Shown piece by piece: positions 51,500 to 62,244 of a stretch of DNA of 64,000 nucleotides. Where the stretch lies: the NCBI GenBank assembly GCA_023548195.1, contig JAJHZJ010000013.1, positions 3,109,001 through 3,173,000 of the forward strand. The letters are read 5' to 3'. The DNA comes from Bettongia penicillata ogilbyi. Its lineage: Eukaryota > Chordata > Mammalia > Diprotodontia > Potoroidae. Numbering within the stretch: the first letter of the stretch is position 1; each line of letters opens with the position of its first letter. The translations under genes and the position numbers were made by a program. The notes below the pieces were generated by a model. That model was not told where the DNA came from. It searched no databases and worked only from the letters and a program-made list of their open reading frames with translations.

Positions 51500-51778
51500 A
51501 ATTTTTTTTTAAAAGTGTTAATACTAGAAGGGTCCCTAGAGATCATCTACTCCACCAATGTCAAAATCAAATAGCAACAGATCCCTCTGGGACACATATT
51601 GACTTAAAACCCCATATATTAATATTGTTTATGTTTTTATTGTTTTTATTTATTATTAAACATTTTCCAATTACATTTTCATCTGGTTTCCCTGCTCAGA
51701 GTTTTGTGGGCTGCAGAGGTCAAGTCTGATGCCTCTCCTCTAGTTCAACCCTCTCTTAGAACAAGGACTGTGAGACCC
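51500..51778 (-). mobile_element. MIR-like SINE split by an hAT-like MITE
   Basis: 'agggtccctagagatcatct' at the left and 'ttcaaccctctcttagaaca' at the right reconstitute one SINE around the insertion. Confidence 0.5.
51552..51735 (+). mobile_element. hAT-like MITE (same family as 23660-23880)
   Basis: Starts near 'caatgtcaaaatcaaatag', passes 'atattaatattgtttatg' and 'aaacattttccaattacatt' and ends 'tctgatgcctctcc', with weak inverted ends. Flanks 'tctactcc' and 'tctagttc' fit an 8-bp hAT duplication with two differences. Confidence 0.55.
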
Positions 51779-51779
51779 A

Positions 51780-52040
51780 GAGAGTGGACAAAGTTCTGGA
51801 CTTGGAATCAAGAAGAGATGCATTTAAATCTCAGCTGTGATATTTTTTAGCTGTGTGGCATGTGTTAAGGCACTTGTATCCTCTGAATTTCAAATATCTC
51901 ACCAATAATAATTAATCAATTAATAAAATTAAGTGCTATGCTAAGTGCTGCATGGGAAAGGGATGATAATAAGATATTGTGATTCTCAACTGAGATAATG
52001 TATGTAAAGTGCTTTGAAAACTATGTAAATGGAAGAAGAG
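51780..52040 (+). mobile_element. MIR SINE
   Basis: 'gttctggacttggaatcaag', 'atgcatttaaatctcagctg', 'gataatgtatgtaaagtgct', 'ttgaaaactatgtaaatg'. Confidence 0.6.
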
Positions 52041-52079
52041 GGGGAAGAGCAGGAGAAGGACTGGACTTGTGAGTTCATC

Positions 52080-52270
52080 GGTGCTGGAAATTACCAAAGA
52101 AGAAAACACCTTCTCTGCAATTTATAGTCTTAGAGAACTGCCCAGAGAACAAAGAAAATAAGTGACTTGCCCAGCGCCATACAGCTAGTATGTGTCAGAG
52201 GTGAGGTTTTGAACCCAGGTTTTCCTAGCTCAGTCTGACTCTCTATCCGCTATGTTTCCCTCTTGCCCAT
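52080..52270 (-). mobile_element. MIR-family SINE variant
   Basis: 'tctgcaatttatagtcttag', 'aagtgacttgcccagcgcca', 'gttttgaacccaggttttcc'. Same variant as at 13015. Confidence 0.6.
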
Positions 52271-52564
52271 TACCATCATCATTATTATTTGTATTATGAT
52301 TGTGTGACTTGTCCATGGACACCTGGGTAATTAGAAGGGAAGTTTCAGAACACCCATATAGAAAGAAGATTCCTCCTATGTCCTAACTGCTAGTTCAGTG
52401 TTCATTCTGCTAAATACACAACCTTGGCCAAGTCACCCCCTTCATCGTGGAGATTCTGCTGGTAGGAAAAAGAATGAAACATCATTTTTGCTATTCACAT
52501 CATGGCATAATTTATTCCATGCCATGGATAAGTAGGCGAGTTACCATTTCCAAGGCTTCTCTAA
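52271..52564. other. Partly MIR-like; otherwise nothing recognised
   Basis: 'gattgtgtgacttgtccatg' at 52299 looks like another MIR core piece. Confidence 0.3.
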
Positions 52565-52705
52565 CCAAGCCAAGGATCACAGGATTTAGAGTTGGAAGAA
52601 AACCCTAGAGATCATCTGGACCAGCTCCTTTAAGGTTACAGATGATGGTACTCGATCCTACCCGAGACTGTATAGGCAGCAAACACCAGAGCTGGAATTT
52701 GGAAA
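52565..52705 (-). mobile_element. MIR-like SINE fragment
   Basis: 'cacaggatttagagttggaa', 'gatcatctggaccagctcct', 'caccagagctggaatttgg'. Confidence 0.5.
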
Positions 52706-53380
52706 AAAAACAAAAACAAACAACAAACTAGATCGTTAGACTATAAATTCAGCAATCTTTGTGGTTTTAGAACTTTTATGTTGTATATTTTGTTAAATGA
52801 AAGACCGTGCTGGCCATCATTACCACCCACAAGGAAAGAAGAAAGCCATTCACATTAATGAGGAAAACTGTTCTGCTTTTGATGAGGTGCTAAGAAAGAA
52901 TAACTAAGCCAGGCATTAGAAGTGTGCCTGCCTTCTTCATGAAATGCAGAAATCAAGTTTAACAGACACGTGATTGCGACTTCATCAAGAGATGAGTATG
53001 TGTGGGTTAAAGACCTTACTTCAGGAGGCAGGTTCCAAAAATAAACAGATAAAGGGTGGCATTTGAGGAGAGGTAAAGCAAGCTGATTTCTATAAGGACA
53101 AACACCAACATTCTCTGTTCTTTTTTTCCCTCTCCTTGTAACAAAACCATACAAATCCTCAAGACAAACATTACAGGAACCTCCATGTTATTTTCTAGGA
53201 GCCAGAGAATTGAAAGATAAATAGCCTCATAGATTGGCCATACTTGCTCTGGTGAAGAGATTGAGACCTGGGAAATATGTGTAACTTCAGTACTCATGAA
53301 TAGGAAAACAAATATAGAGTTTTTAGAGAAGCTGTGGGTTAAAACTGGGAGGAAACTACTGCAAAAGCAAGGATTTAGGG
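52706..53380. other. No feature recognised
   Basis: Two overlapping minus-strand frames of 93-99 codons (52855-53154 and 53016-53297) show no motif and no resemblance to a known protein. Confidence 0.3.
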
Positions 53381-53382
53381 GA

Positions 53383-53575
53383 TTTGTTTGTGTGGAATAG
53401 TGGAAAATGTTGGATTTGGAATCAGAAAATTTGTATTCAGATCCTACCTTTTACTGTGTTTGTGTCCTTGGGAATGTCACCAGAGAATGACATCCAGACC
53501 TCAGATCCTCATCTGTTAAATGAAGTGGATGACCTTTCAAACCCCATCTATACTCTACATCTGTGATTCCTTGTT
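53383..53575 (+). mobile_element. CORE-SINE with CR1/L3-type tail
   Basis: 'ggaatagtggaaaatgttgg', 'gatcctcatctgttaaatga', 'tggatgacctttcaaacccc', 'catctgtgattcc'. Confidence 0.65.
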
Positions 53576-54360
53576 TCTGGGCAAAGATGCCCAGGAGAAG
53601 GAGAAGAAATTCATTTTTTCTTTTCTGTGATACCTAATGGGTGTCCTACCTAGGGACTTGGACCTTAGGCTGCTGTTCTTTTTCTTCTAGGCTTTAGCAG
53701 AAACTCCTAAAAGAATGAGGCCCCTCTTACCCCTCACCTCAGGAATATGCTTTTACACTTTTGATGGGTGTTAATTTTGTACCCAGAAGATGATGGCTCA
53801 CAATCATCATGGGCTGTGGATAAATGACCATAACATAGCAAGGGAGCCGGAGGATGTTGAAGAGTCAGGACCTCCTGGTTGCCAGAATGAGTTAAAGCCT
53901 TAAAAACAAGCCCATGACCTCCCCCTTGTGGGAGAAAGAGGTTAAAAAACCCTGAATTTAAAATGACTTCCTACTGTGTTGAAGAGTAAAAAAGGAAGAC
54001 AGAAACTAAAGAAAAAGGGAGGGGAGAGTGGTGGAAAGAAAGATAAGCTTAGGTAAGTTTAAAGATAAGAGAAAGTTTTACCCGAGTGTTGTTTATGGCT
54101 TCTAAAGGAGTGGAAGGATTTAAGTTAAGGATTTAAGAAGAGGATATCTATATGTATCAGAGTAGTCTACTTTATTAGTGGCTCTAAAATATGTTATCTT
54201 TAAACATTTAGCGTTTAATCAATAGTTACTTAAATGTTCATTGTTTAAAGCAATTATATGTATTATAAAATCTATTTTATAAGTTGATTCCCAGCTTCTC
54301 TTGCCACCATCACAGACATCACCTAATGACCACATATAGAGTTGTATATACGTATCTACA
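53576..54360. other. No feature recognised
   Basis: Purine-rich near 53980-54050. Otherwise unassigned. Confidence 0.3.
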
Positions 54361-54363
54361 TAA

Positions 54364-54476
54364 CACACACACACACACACACTGTGTATACATACATAGT
54401 TACATGACGGATTCAGTCCTTGAGAAATTCAATTCCCTTTTTAATGATTGCACTTACAGTGTGTATGTGTATAATT
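54364..54476. repeat. (CA)n and neighbouring TG-rich sequence
   Basis: About 20 bp of CA, then 'cttacagtgtgtatgtgtat', which resembles the palindrome arm that follows. Confidence 0.85.
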
Positions 54477-54518
54477 GTGCTTACTGTGTGTATATATATA
54501 TATACACACAGTAAGCAC
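54477..54518. repeat. Perfect 42-bp palindrome
   Basis: GTGCTTACTGTGTGTATATA... is mirrored exactly with no spacer (21 bp per arm). The outer half of each arm is not simple repeat; the centre is alternating TA. Confidence 0.95.
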
Positions 54519-54879
54519 GAAGAAATCTACTCTATTGCACTTTAGATGGGGATATATACGTACATGCATACACATATACAAATACTATAAATATGAGATA
54601 CTTTGCAAACTTTAAAGAACTATGTAAAAAGCTATAATTATATATTGGTGAGGTTGAAGATTAATAGTGAATACAACAGAGTCATCTATTTGTAACCCTG
54701 TAGCAACAGTAGACCAACATTTAGCTTTGTACATTAACTGGCCAATCAACCAATTAATTAACATTTATTAAGCACATCCCACCTTGAGACATCTTGCCCC
54801 TGAGATCTTCCCTAACAACTAGATGGAACATATTGGCATTGAGACACTTATGTGACCTTTGTACTCTAAAGTCGTCATA
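54519..54879. other. No clear feature
   Basis: Short TA/CA runs and a possible repeat start at 54755 ('aattaacatttattaagcac'). Confidence 0.3.
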
Positions 54880-55010
54880 TCACCAAACATATACTGAGTA
54901 TTTGCTATGTTAGGCATTATGCTAAACACTAGAGACACAAATACAGAAACTGTCCTTGCTCAACAGTGCACATATAAAATATACACTAACCAGATAGGAA
55001 GTAATCTTAT
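54880..55010 (+). mobile_element. Unclassified 'aagcatttatta'-type repeat, fragment
   Basis: 'gagtatttgctatgttaggc', 'attatgctaaacactagaga', 'aactgtccttgctcaacagt'. Confidence 0.45.
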
Positions 55011-55024
55011 AAGGAAGGCACTAG

Positions 55025-55835
55025 TATTTTTTTTTCCAAATTTATTAATTTGTTTTCAGTTTTCAACAGCACTTCCATAAATTACAAATTTTCTTCCTCT
55101 CTTACCTGCGCCCTCCCCAAGATGACATGCAATCTTATATGGATTCTACACATACATTCCTATTAAACAAATTATCACATTAGTCATGTTGCGTAGGAGA
55201 ATTTAAAACGAATGGGAGAAACCATGAGAAAAATGAAACAAAACAATACAAAGGAGAAAATAGTCTGCTTTATTCTGCATTCTGACTTCATGGTTCTTTC
55301 TCTGGATGTGGATGGCATTTTGTGTCATGAGTCCTTTGGAAATAAATGTTTTAGGTCCTTGCATTGCTGAGAAGGGCTAAGTCTATCAGAAACAGTCCTC
55401 GCCCACTGTGGCTGTTTCTGGGTATGATGATCTCCTGGTTCTGCTCATTTCACTTAGCATCAGTTCATGTAAGTTTTTCCAGGTTTTTCTAAAGTCTTCC
55501 TGTTCATCATTTCTTATAGTGCAATAGTACTTCTTTACATTTATATGCCACAACTTGTTCAACCATTCCCTAATTGATGGACATCCCCTCAATTTCCAGT
55601 TTTTGGTCACCACAGAAAGAGCTGCCATAAATATTTTTGTACATGTGGGTCTTTTTTCTTTGTTTATGATCTGTTTGGGATACAGCCCTAGAAATGGTGT
55701 AGCTGGGTCAAAGGTTATGCACATTTTTATAGCCCTTGGGCATAGTTCTAAATTGCTCTCCAGGATGGTTGTATCAGCTCACACCTCCACAAGCAATGCA
55801 TTAGTGTTCCAACTCTCCCACTCCAACTTTTGTCT
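55025..55835 (-). mobile_element. L1 LINE 3' end with ORF2 C-terminus
   Basis: 55724-55386 encodes 'CITFDPATPFLGLYPK', 'IFMAALSVVTKNWKLRGC' and 'WLNKLWHINVKKYYC' for 112 codons, overlapping and extending the end seen in the 12 kb copy. It keeps 'KTWKNLHELMLSEMS' near the L1 ORF2 C-terminus. Below lies the 3' UTR. The 5' end is truncated. Confidence 0.85.
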
Positions 55836-55839
55836 TTAG

Positions 55840-56410
55840 AAAGACTCTAGTATTGAGGGGGTCTGGGAAAGACTTCTTGTAGAAGAAGAGATTTAAGCTG
55901 AAACTTGAAGGAAACAAAAGACGTCAAGAGCCAGAAATGAAGAGGGAACGTATTCCAGGTATACAGGTGAAAAGGCAGAGAATTGGAAGAGGGAATGTCC
56001 CATGTAATGAGGAGCAAGGCCAGTGTCACTGGATCATAGAGTATAAATGTGAGAGTAAAGTGAAAGAAGACTGGAAACATAGAAAGGGGCCAGGTTATGA
56101 AGAGCTTTAAAAGTCTGATAGTTTTACATTTGATTCTGGGGATAATAGGGAGCCAATGGAATTTATTGAATAGTGAGGTGACATGATCAGAGGGGTACTT
56201 TAGGAAGAACACCATGGTGGCTGAAGGGAGGATGGACTGGGGTGGGTAGAGACTCGAGGCAGGAAGGTGAACTAGCAGGTTATTTCAATTGTCCAGGCAT
56301 GAAACATCAAGATGGTTGTGTCAGAGGACAGAAGGGTATGTGAGAGATGCTGCTGAGGACATAGCTACAGAAAGATATGGGGGAGAGGACAGGGTAAGCT
56401 CTCCTTGAGA
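55840..56410 (+). mobile_element. Long unclassified mammalian interspersed repeat
   Basis: 'ggaaagacttcttgtagaag', 'tttaagctgaaacttgaagg', 'gaggagcaaggccagtgtca', 'gccaggttatgaagagcttt' and 'aggaagaacaccatggtggc'. It is the best-preserved copy of the family seen at 15601, 44690 and 48690. The class is unresolved. Confidence 0.55.
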
Positions 56411-56624
56411 TCTTCTTGTTTGTTATTTCTTTGCACAGGCCCTGCAGTATCTATGCCAGATCTCCATTTTCTTTAAATTTTCCATCTCAGCAGCTCCTTT
56501 TCAGTATAGATGACCTTGCCTCCTCCTTTGCTATTTATTGAATTGAATTCACTGAGAAAATTGAGACCATAATCATCTTTTCTTCACTGAACTTACCTCC
56601 TCTTATCTTTATTTCCTGTCTGAT
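56411..56624. other. No feature recognised
   Basis: T-rich sequence of no clear origin. Confidence 0.3.
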
Positions 56625-56835
56625 TCAACAAGCATTTATACCAGGCACTGTGCTAAGTATTGTGAATACAAGGAAAGGTTTAAGAAAATGATTCCTGTCC
56701 TTAAAGGGGGAAATAAGGTGTGTATTTTGGAGTGGATGGGAAGTAACCTTAGAGAGGCCAGCTAGGGCAAGAGGGAATCAGAAAAGGTCTCCACAGAATG
56801 CAATCTGAATTGACATTTGAAGGTGGCCAGATATC
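56625..56835 (+). mobile_element. Unclassified 'aagcatttatta'-type repeat
   Basis: 'aacaagcatttataccaggc', 'actgtgctaagtattgtgaa', 'ctgaattgacatttgaaggt'. Confidence 0.5.
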
Positions 56836-57508
56836 CCGAGAGGTATTTCTCTATGTTCCTAAGGCTAAGCCAACTTGGCTCTTTTTACTCTTTCCTCCTA
56901 CCTCCTAGGGAGCCATATTTCCTTAATTATTTCCTCTAGTACTAGCATCTTAAACCACTTTTTCTCCATTGACTCCTTCCTTTCAGCCTTCAAATATATA
57001 TAGCAAAACTTGACTTGACTCTCCAACCCACTGTTGCTAATGTCCTATTTGGGCCTGAGCATGTGGTCCTCTGCTTCCTACCTCTGTTGACCCAGCACCC
57101 ATTCCCTCCTTTATCTCCCATAGTCTAATTTTCCATTCTCATTCCTCGACCAAATCTGTTTTCTCAAATATCCCTAGTGACCAGTTAATTACTGCATGAA
57201 ATGACTTTTTTTCTAAGTCCTTGTCTTTCTTAATTTCTCAATAGCATCTGACACCATTACTCACTCTCCCCTCTTTCTGTCTCTTTCACTTGATTTCTGT
57301 GGTAATAACTGTGTGTTCCCTGAAGCTTAGTCCTTTGGCCTCTGCTCTTACATCTCCCTCAGTGATCTCATCCACTCAAATGACTTACAATATTATTGAA
57401 CTTAAACCTCATCTTTCCAGCTGCCTGCCAGACATTTCCACTTGGCTAATCCACTGTCACCTCAAACTCCATGTATCTACTATAAAACCAGGTCTATCAC
57501 CATTCATT

Positions 57509-57600
57509 AAAGAGGGAGAGAGAGAGAGAAAGAGGGAGAGAAAGAGAGAAAGAGAGAGAGAGAGAGACAGATGGACAGAGACAGAGAGACAGAGAGAAGT
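57509..57600 (+). repeat. (GA)n microsatellite
   Basis: About 90 bp of GA/GAAA/GACA units inside the L2 fragment. Confidence 0.9.
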
Positions 57601-57974
57601 AAATATTTATTAAATGAATGAAAGAGAAGAAAAAAATTCATTTCCAAGTCCATTTTCACTATAATTTTTCTGTCAGTAGTTATCATTTTCCAAATGACCT
57701 ATGATCAAAATCTTAGACTCTTTCCTTCGCACTTTATAAAAGAAAAATAAATAATTCATCAAATCCTATCATTCTTCCTTTGTAAAGCTGTTCATGTCTC
57801 TTTCTTTGCATTTTTATCCTATTGTAGATCCTTACTACCCCATTTCTAAAATGGATAGAAAGTAATGATTGTGGCTTCAATTTCTCAATAATTCCAATTC
57901 AGTTAAACAGAAGAAGGAAGAAGTTATCCCTATCTCCACTCTCTCTCATCTAGAATCTCTCTGCCTTCCCTGCA

Positions 57975-58095
57975 GCACCTAGGGGAGCACTGGCCGTGAA
58001 GTCAGGAGGATCTGAGTTAAAATCTGACCTCAGATGCTTACTAGCTGTGTGACCTTGGACAAGTGACTTAACCCTGATTGCCTCAAAAAAAATTT
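57975..58095 (+). mobile_element. Short tRNA-type SINE with poly(A) end
   Basis: 'cacctaggggagcactggcc', 'gtgaagtcaggaggatctga', 'gtgaccttggacaagtgact', ending 'gattgcctcaaaaaaaa'. It lacks the 'gagctggagaagg' tail, so it looks like an L1-mobilised type. Confidence 0.7.
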
Positions 58096-58136
58096 GTTTT
58101 TCTTTCAAGTCTCTTGAGGGTAGAGTTTGCCTTTAG

Positions 58137-58255
58137 GGCAGCTAATTACTATTGGTCCTAAAGTCAGGAGGACCCAACTTGAAATCTGACCTTACACACT
58201 TACTAGTTTTGTGATCCAAAGCAAGTCGCTTAACCCCGATTGTCTCAAAAAATCT
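58137..58255 (+). mobile_element. Short tRNA-type SINE with poly(A) end
   Basis: Same type as the previous entry: 'gggcagctaattactattgg' to 'cgattgtctcaaaaaat', 40 bp further on and in the same orientation. Confidence 0.65.
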
Positions 58256-58359
58256 TTTGCCTAAAATATCTCTGCCTTCCATCCTGCAAGCTATCAACCC
58301 TAAATGCTCTCCCTAAAACATAGTTTTTTATTATATATCACTGATTTGATCAACAATCT

Positions 58360-58480
58360 TCTACCTACAACTCAGGGTAGTTGTGAGAATCAAATGAGAT
58401 AGCATTTGTGAAGTGCTTAGCAGTTATGTGTCTGGCACATAGTAGGTGCTATGTAAAAATGCCAGTTCCCTTCCATCCCT
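58360..58480 (+). mobile_element. MIR 3' half with L2-type tail
   Basis: 'gggtagttgtgagaatcaaa', 'gcacatagtaggtgctatgt' and 'aaaaatgccagttccc'. Confidence 0.65.
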
Positions 58481-58574
58481 TTCTGTGTTATCTGAAGGAT
58501 AAAGTCTGCCTTCTGCCTAAAATTCAAGACCTTCCATAGTCTGGATTCAGCCTTTCCAATTTTATTTTTCATTT

Positions 58575-58960
58575 CCCCTTTTTTTTAGGAAAGAGAAAAT
58601 TTAATTTCAAAAAATCAATTAATCTGGTAGCTGTACTTTTCTTTTTTAAAAGACGTACTGATGCCTTTTGTTGTTATATTACTAATTTCCAAATACATCC
58701 TTCCTTCTCCTCTACCTACGCAACGATCCTTTTAAACATAGATTAAAAAGAGTGAGAAAAGCAACTCAGTAAAATGAATCAACCCACTGAATACATCTGA
58801 TAGTATATTCAATATTCTACATTCATAGTTTCTGCCTCCTATCCTACCCCACTCCACCCAAGGTAGGAGACATGGTTCCTCAGTTCTTTTCCCAGGTCAA
58901 AACTGGTCATTGTAATTCACAACATTCAGTTTTAAAATTTTTTTAAATAATCTTTAAAAT
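58575..58960 (-). mobile_element. L1-type 3' UTR fragment
   Basis: T-run start, 'cccaggtcaaaactggtcat' and 'gtaattcacaacattcagtt'. I associate this with a marsupial L1 3' end; it is followed by an L1 ORF2-end piece in the same orientation. Confidence 0.45.
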
Positions 58961-59129
58961 TTTTATTTATTTTATCCTGAGCTTAAGAAATAAGACAATA
59001 TTTTCATAATATGGTAGAATAGAAAAAGAGATGATTGTACTTATAAAACTGTAAATCTGTTATGTGCAATTTACTATTCCTTTTAAATATCATAAAGTTA
59101 TCATGTAATTTTCTTTATTTCCTTTTTTC

Positions 59130-59580
59130 TTCCCCTTCCATTCCTACCCTAGAAATGGCTACCATTAGACCCAAACATGTGTAGGTATGTAAAACCATTC
59201 TATTCATACTTCTATTTAACAGTTCTTTCTCTGGATGCAGATAGTCTTTCTTCACAGGTATTTTGGAGTTTATTTAGGTATTTATGATAATCAAAATGAC
59301 TTTGTTGCTCACATTTGTTCTTAAAACAATATTGCTGTTACTATAGACAATGCCCTTTTGGTTCCACTTATTTCGCTCTTCATTATATTCATGATAATGA
59401 ATATTACCATAATATTCATTATGTCTATCCACGTTCTTCTAAGATCATCGAGCTCATCATTTCTTATTTTCACACTAGTATTCCGTCATGACCATATACT
59501 GCCACTTGTTCAGTCATTCCCCAATTGATGGACATCCCTGCAATTTATAGTTCTTTGCCACCACAAAGAGAACTGCTATA
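59130..59580 (-). mobile_element. L1 LINE 3' end fragment
   Basis: 'tcattccccaattgatggac', 'catcatttcttattttcaca' and 'ctggatgcagatagtctttc' align with 12190-12545. It contains a small duplication of 'attcatgataatgaatatta' near 59385-59425. Confidence 0.7.
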
Positions 59581-59879
59581 TATCCATCTCTCCATTTTAC
59601 AAATCCTCTACCCTGGCCAGGCTCACTAGTCCTTGACTATGCCATCCATGCACAGACCAGCCATCACAGTATATCATAGACCCTTAATGAATGCTTCGTT
59701 ACTGATAGATTGATACTTTGGCTTTTACCTTTTCCCTGAATGCAATGCTTTCTCCCCTTTTCTAGTCTATCTGCTTGTTACCCTTTACCCCTCTGCCACC
59801 TAAAAGTTTTCACTTGTTTTTTAAAATTTCATGAAATTCTGCCAGTCAGAAAATCATGTGGTCTAAAAATCATCCTTTT
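59581..59879. other. No clear feature
   Basis: No coding signal and no repeat that I can name. Confidence 0.3.
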
Positions 59880-60068
59880 GAGGCAGCATGGTGTAGTAAA
59901 GACAATATTTATTGATCTTGTATTCAAAAGATCTGACCATGACACTTGTGACTGTGGGTAAGTCATTTGATGAGAATCAGTTTACTTATCTATTGAACAG
60001 GAATAGCAATTTTTGTCCTACCTATACACAGGTTAGCTGTGAATGAAGCATTTTATAAATAATAATAA
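59880..60068 (+). mobile_element. MIR SINE
   Basis: 'aggcagcatggtgtagtaaa', 'tgtgggtaagtcatttgatg', 'aatgaagcattttataaata'. Confidence 0.6.
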
Positions 60069-60069
60069 T

Positions 60070-60335
60070 AGCTAGCATATAAACATAAGTATATATATAT
60101 GTATGTATGTATATAGAGTCTTTTAAGTTTTGCAAAGCATTCTACTTGTTGTCTTGTGAGCCTCCCGTTATTACTCACAACTACCAATTATCAGGTGTCA
60201 TTTTTACCCCCATTTTACAGATAAGGAAATTGTGTCTAAGAGAGGTTAAGTGATGTATCAAATATGTAGCAAAATATATATCATGGCCAGTATATATCAG
60301 ATGTCGGGCTTGAGACCAGGTGGAATGGAATCCAA
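60070..60335 (-). mobile_element. MIR SINE
   Basis: 'taagttttgcaaagcattct', 'cccattttacagataaggaa', 'gagaggttaagtgatgtatc'. It lies head-to-tail against the preceding plus-strand MIR. Confidence 0.6.
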
Positions 60336-60359
60336 GGTTGACCATACTAATCCACCATT

Positions 60360-60780
60360 TTTTGTTGTTATTGTTCAGTCATATCTGACCTTTCATGACC
60401 CATTTCTGGAGGTTTTCTTGGCAAAGATACTAGAATGGTTTGCCATTTCCTCCTCTAGCTCATTTTGCAAATTGTTGGGGGAGGAGTAAAAGAAATTGTT
60501 GAGAATAGCACTAGCTATCCTGTTCATTTTGTCTTCCTTGACTGAACTGGAGGCTTCTTTACGATGTTTTCCACCGTCACCAAGAAATCCACCTCCACCT
60601 CTACCTTTTGGGAGTAACTCCATTATACTTCCAGCTGTTATCAGGCAAGCAGGGTGAAGTGACTTGCCCAGAATCACACAACTAATAAGTATTTGAGGCC
60701 AGATTTGAGCTCATGAATACAAGTCTCCTTGCTTGTGAGTCCAGTACTCTATTTACTGTGCCATCTAACCCATCCATTAG
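60360..60780 (-). mobile_element. MAR1/WSINE1-like SINE carrying a 160-bp insertion
   Basis: The tail half is 60360-60474 ('gttttcttggcaaagatact'), the head half 60645-60780 ('gggtgaagtgacttgcccag', 'tttactgtgccatctaac'). Between them is a foreign segment that recurs at 61769. Confidence 0.75.
60477..60634 (+). repeat. Unassigned 158-bp repeat, copy 1 (inside a SINE)
   Basis: Matches 61769-61923 on the same strand at roughly 85-90% by eye. The longest shared run includes 'tgttcattttgtcttccttg'. Confidence 0.85.
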
Positions 60781-60869
60781 TCAATCTCTTTCTCATAATT
60801 TTAAAGAGACAATTAAGGAAGTTAAATGTTTTTGTGAATAAAGAGAATCTAACTGGTCTTGAGTTGTAG

Positions 60870-61035
60870 ATGTTTTCTCCCTAGTCTGGACTGTAAATGC
60901 CTAGAGGTAAGTCACTGATTACCTGGGTAATCAGGCAATTCACTCAATCTCTCTGGATCTCAGTCTTTGTTTCTGTTCTTTCAGAAGCAGAATCAGATGA
61001 TCTCTAAGGCGCTTTCTGCTCTAAATCTGCAATTT
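60870..61035 (+). mobile_element. CORE-SINE with CR1/L3-type tail, diverged
   Basis: 'atcaggcaattcactcaatc', 'tctctggatctcagtctttg', 'aggcgctttctgctctaaat'. Confidence 0.5.
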
Positions 61036-61256
61036 GGGTGGTTACATTTTTCTTTTTGTAGACCCTGAAATGCCCAACACTAAGAACTCAGTATATGTTC
61101 AGTGTTTCCATTCACAGCCACATCTTTCACACTTGTCTTAACATTATTTCTGGGGGGAAATCTATTCTACATCCTAAACAATGAATTTACTATATTTCTT
61201 ATTGTTTTCTGACACTCACACAATTTGTGAATTAGCCATGCTCTGGTTCTAATTGT
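61036..61256. other. No feature recognised
   Basis: AT-rich short stretch. Confidence 0.3.
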
Positions 61257-61312
61257 CCATCTATCCATCCATCCATCCATCCATCCATCCATCCATCCAT
61301 CCATCCATCCAT
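61257..61312 (+). repeat. (ATCC)n microsatellite
   Basis: About 12 near-perfect ATCC units. Confidence 0.95.
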
Positions 61313-61319
61313 TCCTTCT

Positions 61320-61640
61320 TTCAATCAGTCAACAAACAAAAATATTGAGCACCTATTGGATCTAGGTCCTGGATGGTAGGGGAGATGAGAAATTTGAATA
61401 AGATGTTCCTTGCACTCTAAGCTTATAGTGTAGTAAGGGGGTGAGATACAAACACAGATAAGTATAATAGACAATATGCCCATTCTAGAGATGGAATGCT
61501 AAAGGTCTAAGCTCTAGGGAGGTATATGTATGGAGTGGGGTTTAGGGAGCAGTTATCAATTGTGAAAACTTCATGCATTTGAGTTGAGGTTTAGGGGAAG
61601 TCTAAGAACTATTGGTAAAGAGGGGGTGAGAGGACAAATA
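61320..61640 (+). mobile_element. Unclassified 'aagcatttatta'-type repeat, diverged
   Basis: 'atattgagcacctattggat', 'ccttgcactctaagcttata', and later phrases recall the copies at 1115 and 55840. Confidence 0.4.
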
Positions 61641-61768
61641 TTTTGCAATGTATATTTATTTACCAAAACCACAGTGAAAGAAGTAGGCCTTGTGATTTTT
61701 GTAATTACTTTCTTTGTGAAGAGGGTTTCTGTTAAATTAATGGAAAAGAACTTTCAAAAAAAGGTTAT

Positions 61769-61923
61769 GGGGGAGGAAAAGAAAATGTTGAGACTGTCAC
61801 TGGCTACCCTGTTCATTTTGTCTTCCTTGACTGAAATGGAGACTTCTTTATGATGTTTTCCACTGTCACCAGGAAATCTACCTCCACCTCTACATTTTGG
61901 GGGTAACTCCATTATGCTTCCAG
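61769..61923 (+). repeat. Unassigned 155-bp repeat, copy 2
   Basis: This copy is not inside a SINE. It shares both boundaries ('gggggagg' and 'cttccag') with the copy at 60477-60634. Confidence 0.85.
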
Positions 61924-62244
61924 ATCAATGTGCTTATGTCAGAGCATAGTGAATGTGTACATGGATTGCAATGGAATGAGCTTAGTTCCTGGGCAAAATG
62001 CATCTCCTGAGCCTTTATCAAATATCTAAGCCTCAGAATCCAGGCCAACTTGACCAATTAATATAGTAAAGATGAAGGCTGGAACATACTGAAAGCATGT
62101 CTCCAATCTTTGAAATTCTGTGGTACTGTGATATGTTAGAATAGCTAGAACAGTAAGTGCTGACTTACAATCATAGAACCTTATGGCCCTAGGGAACCCT
62201 GACAATTTTGTAGTCTTACAAGTTTCATCTTATAGCTGAAGACA
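61924..62244. other. No feature recognised
   Basis: No coding signal and no repeat that I can name. Confidence 0.3.

Larger units (their letters stand above)
56860..58570 (+). mobile_element. L2 LINE, long interrupted fragment
   Basis: 57300-57490 carries the reverse-transcriptase end ('DISTWLIHCHLKLHVS', where L2 has a DISTW..HRHLKLN-type stretch). 57620-57850 and 58481-58570 continue the 3' part ('tgtaaagctgttcatgtctc', 'aaagtctgccttctgcctaa'). A (GA)n tract and three SINEs interrupt it. Confidence 0.6.

Noticed and set aside
52855..53297. Two overlapping minus-strand frames of 93-99 codons
   Set aside because: No motif, no start context and no similarity to known proteins; typical chance length for 64 kb.
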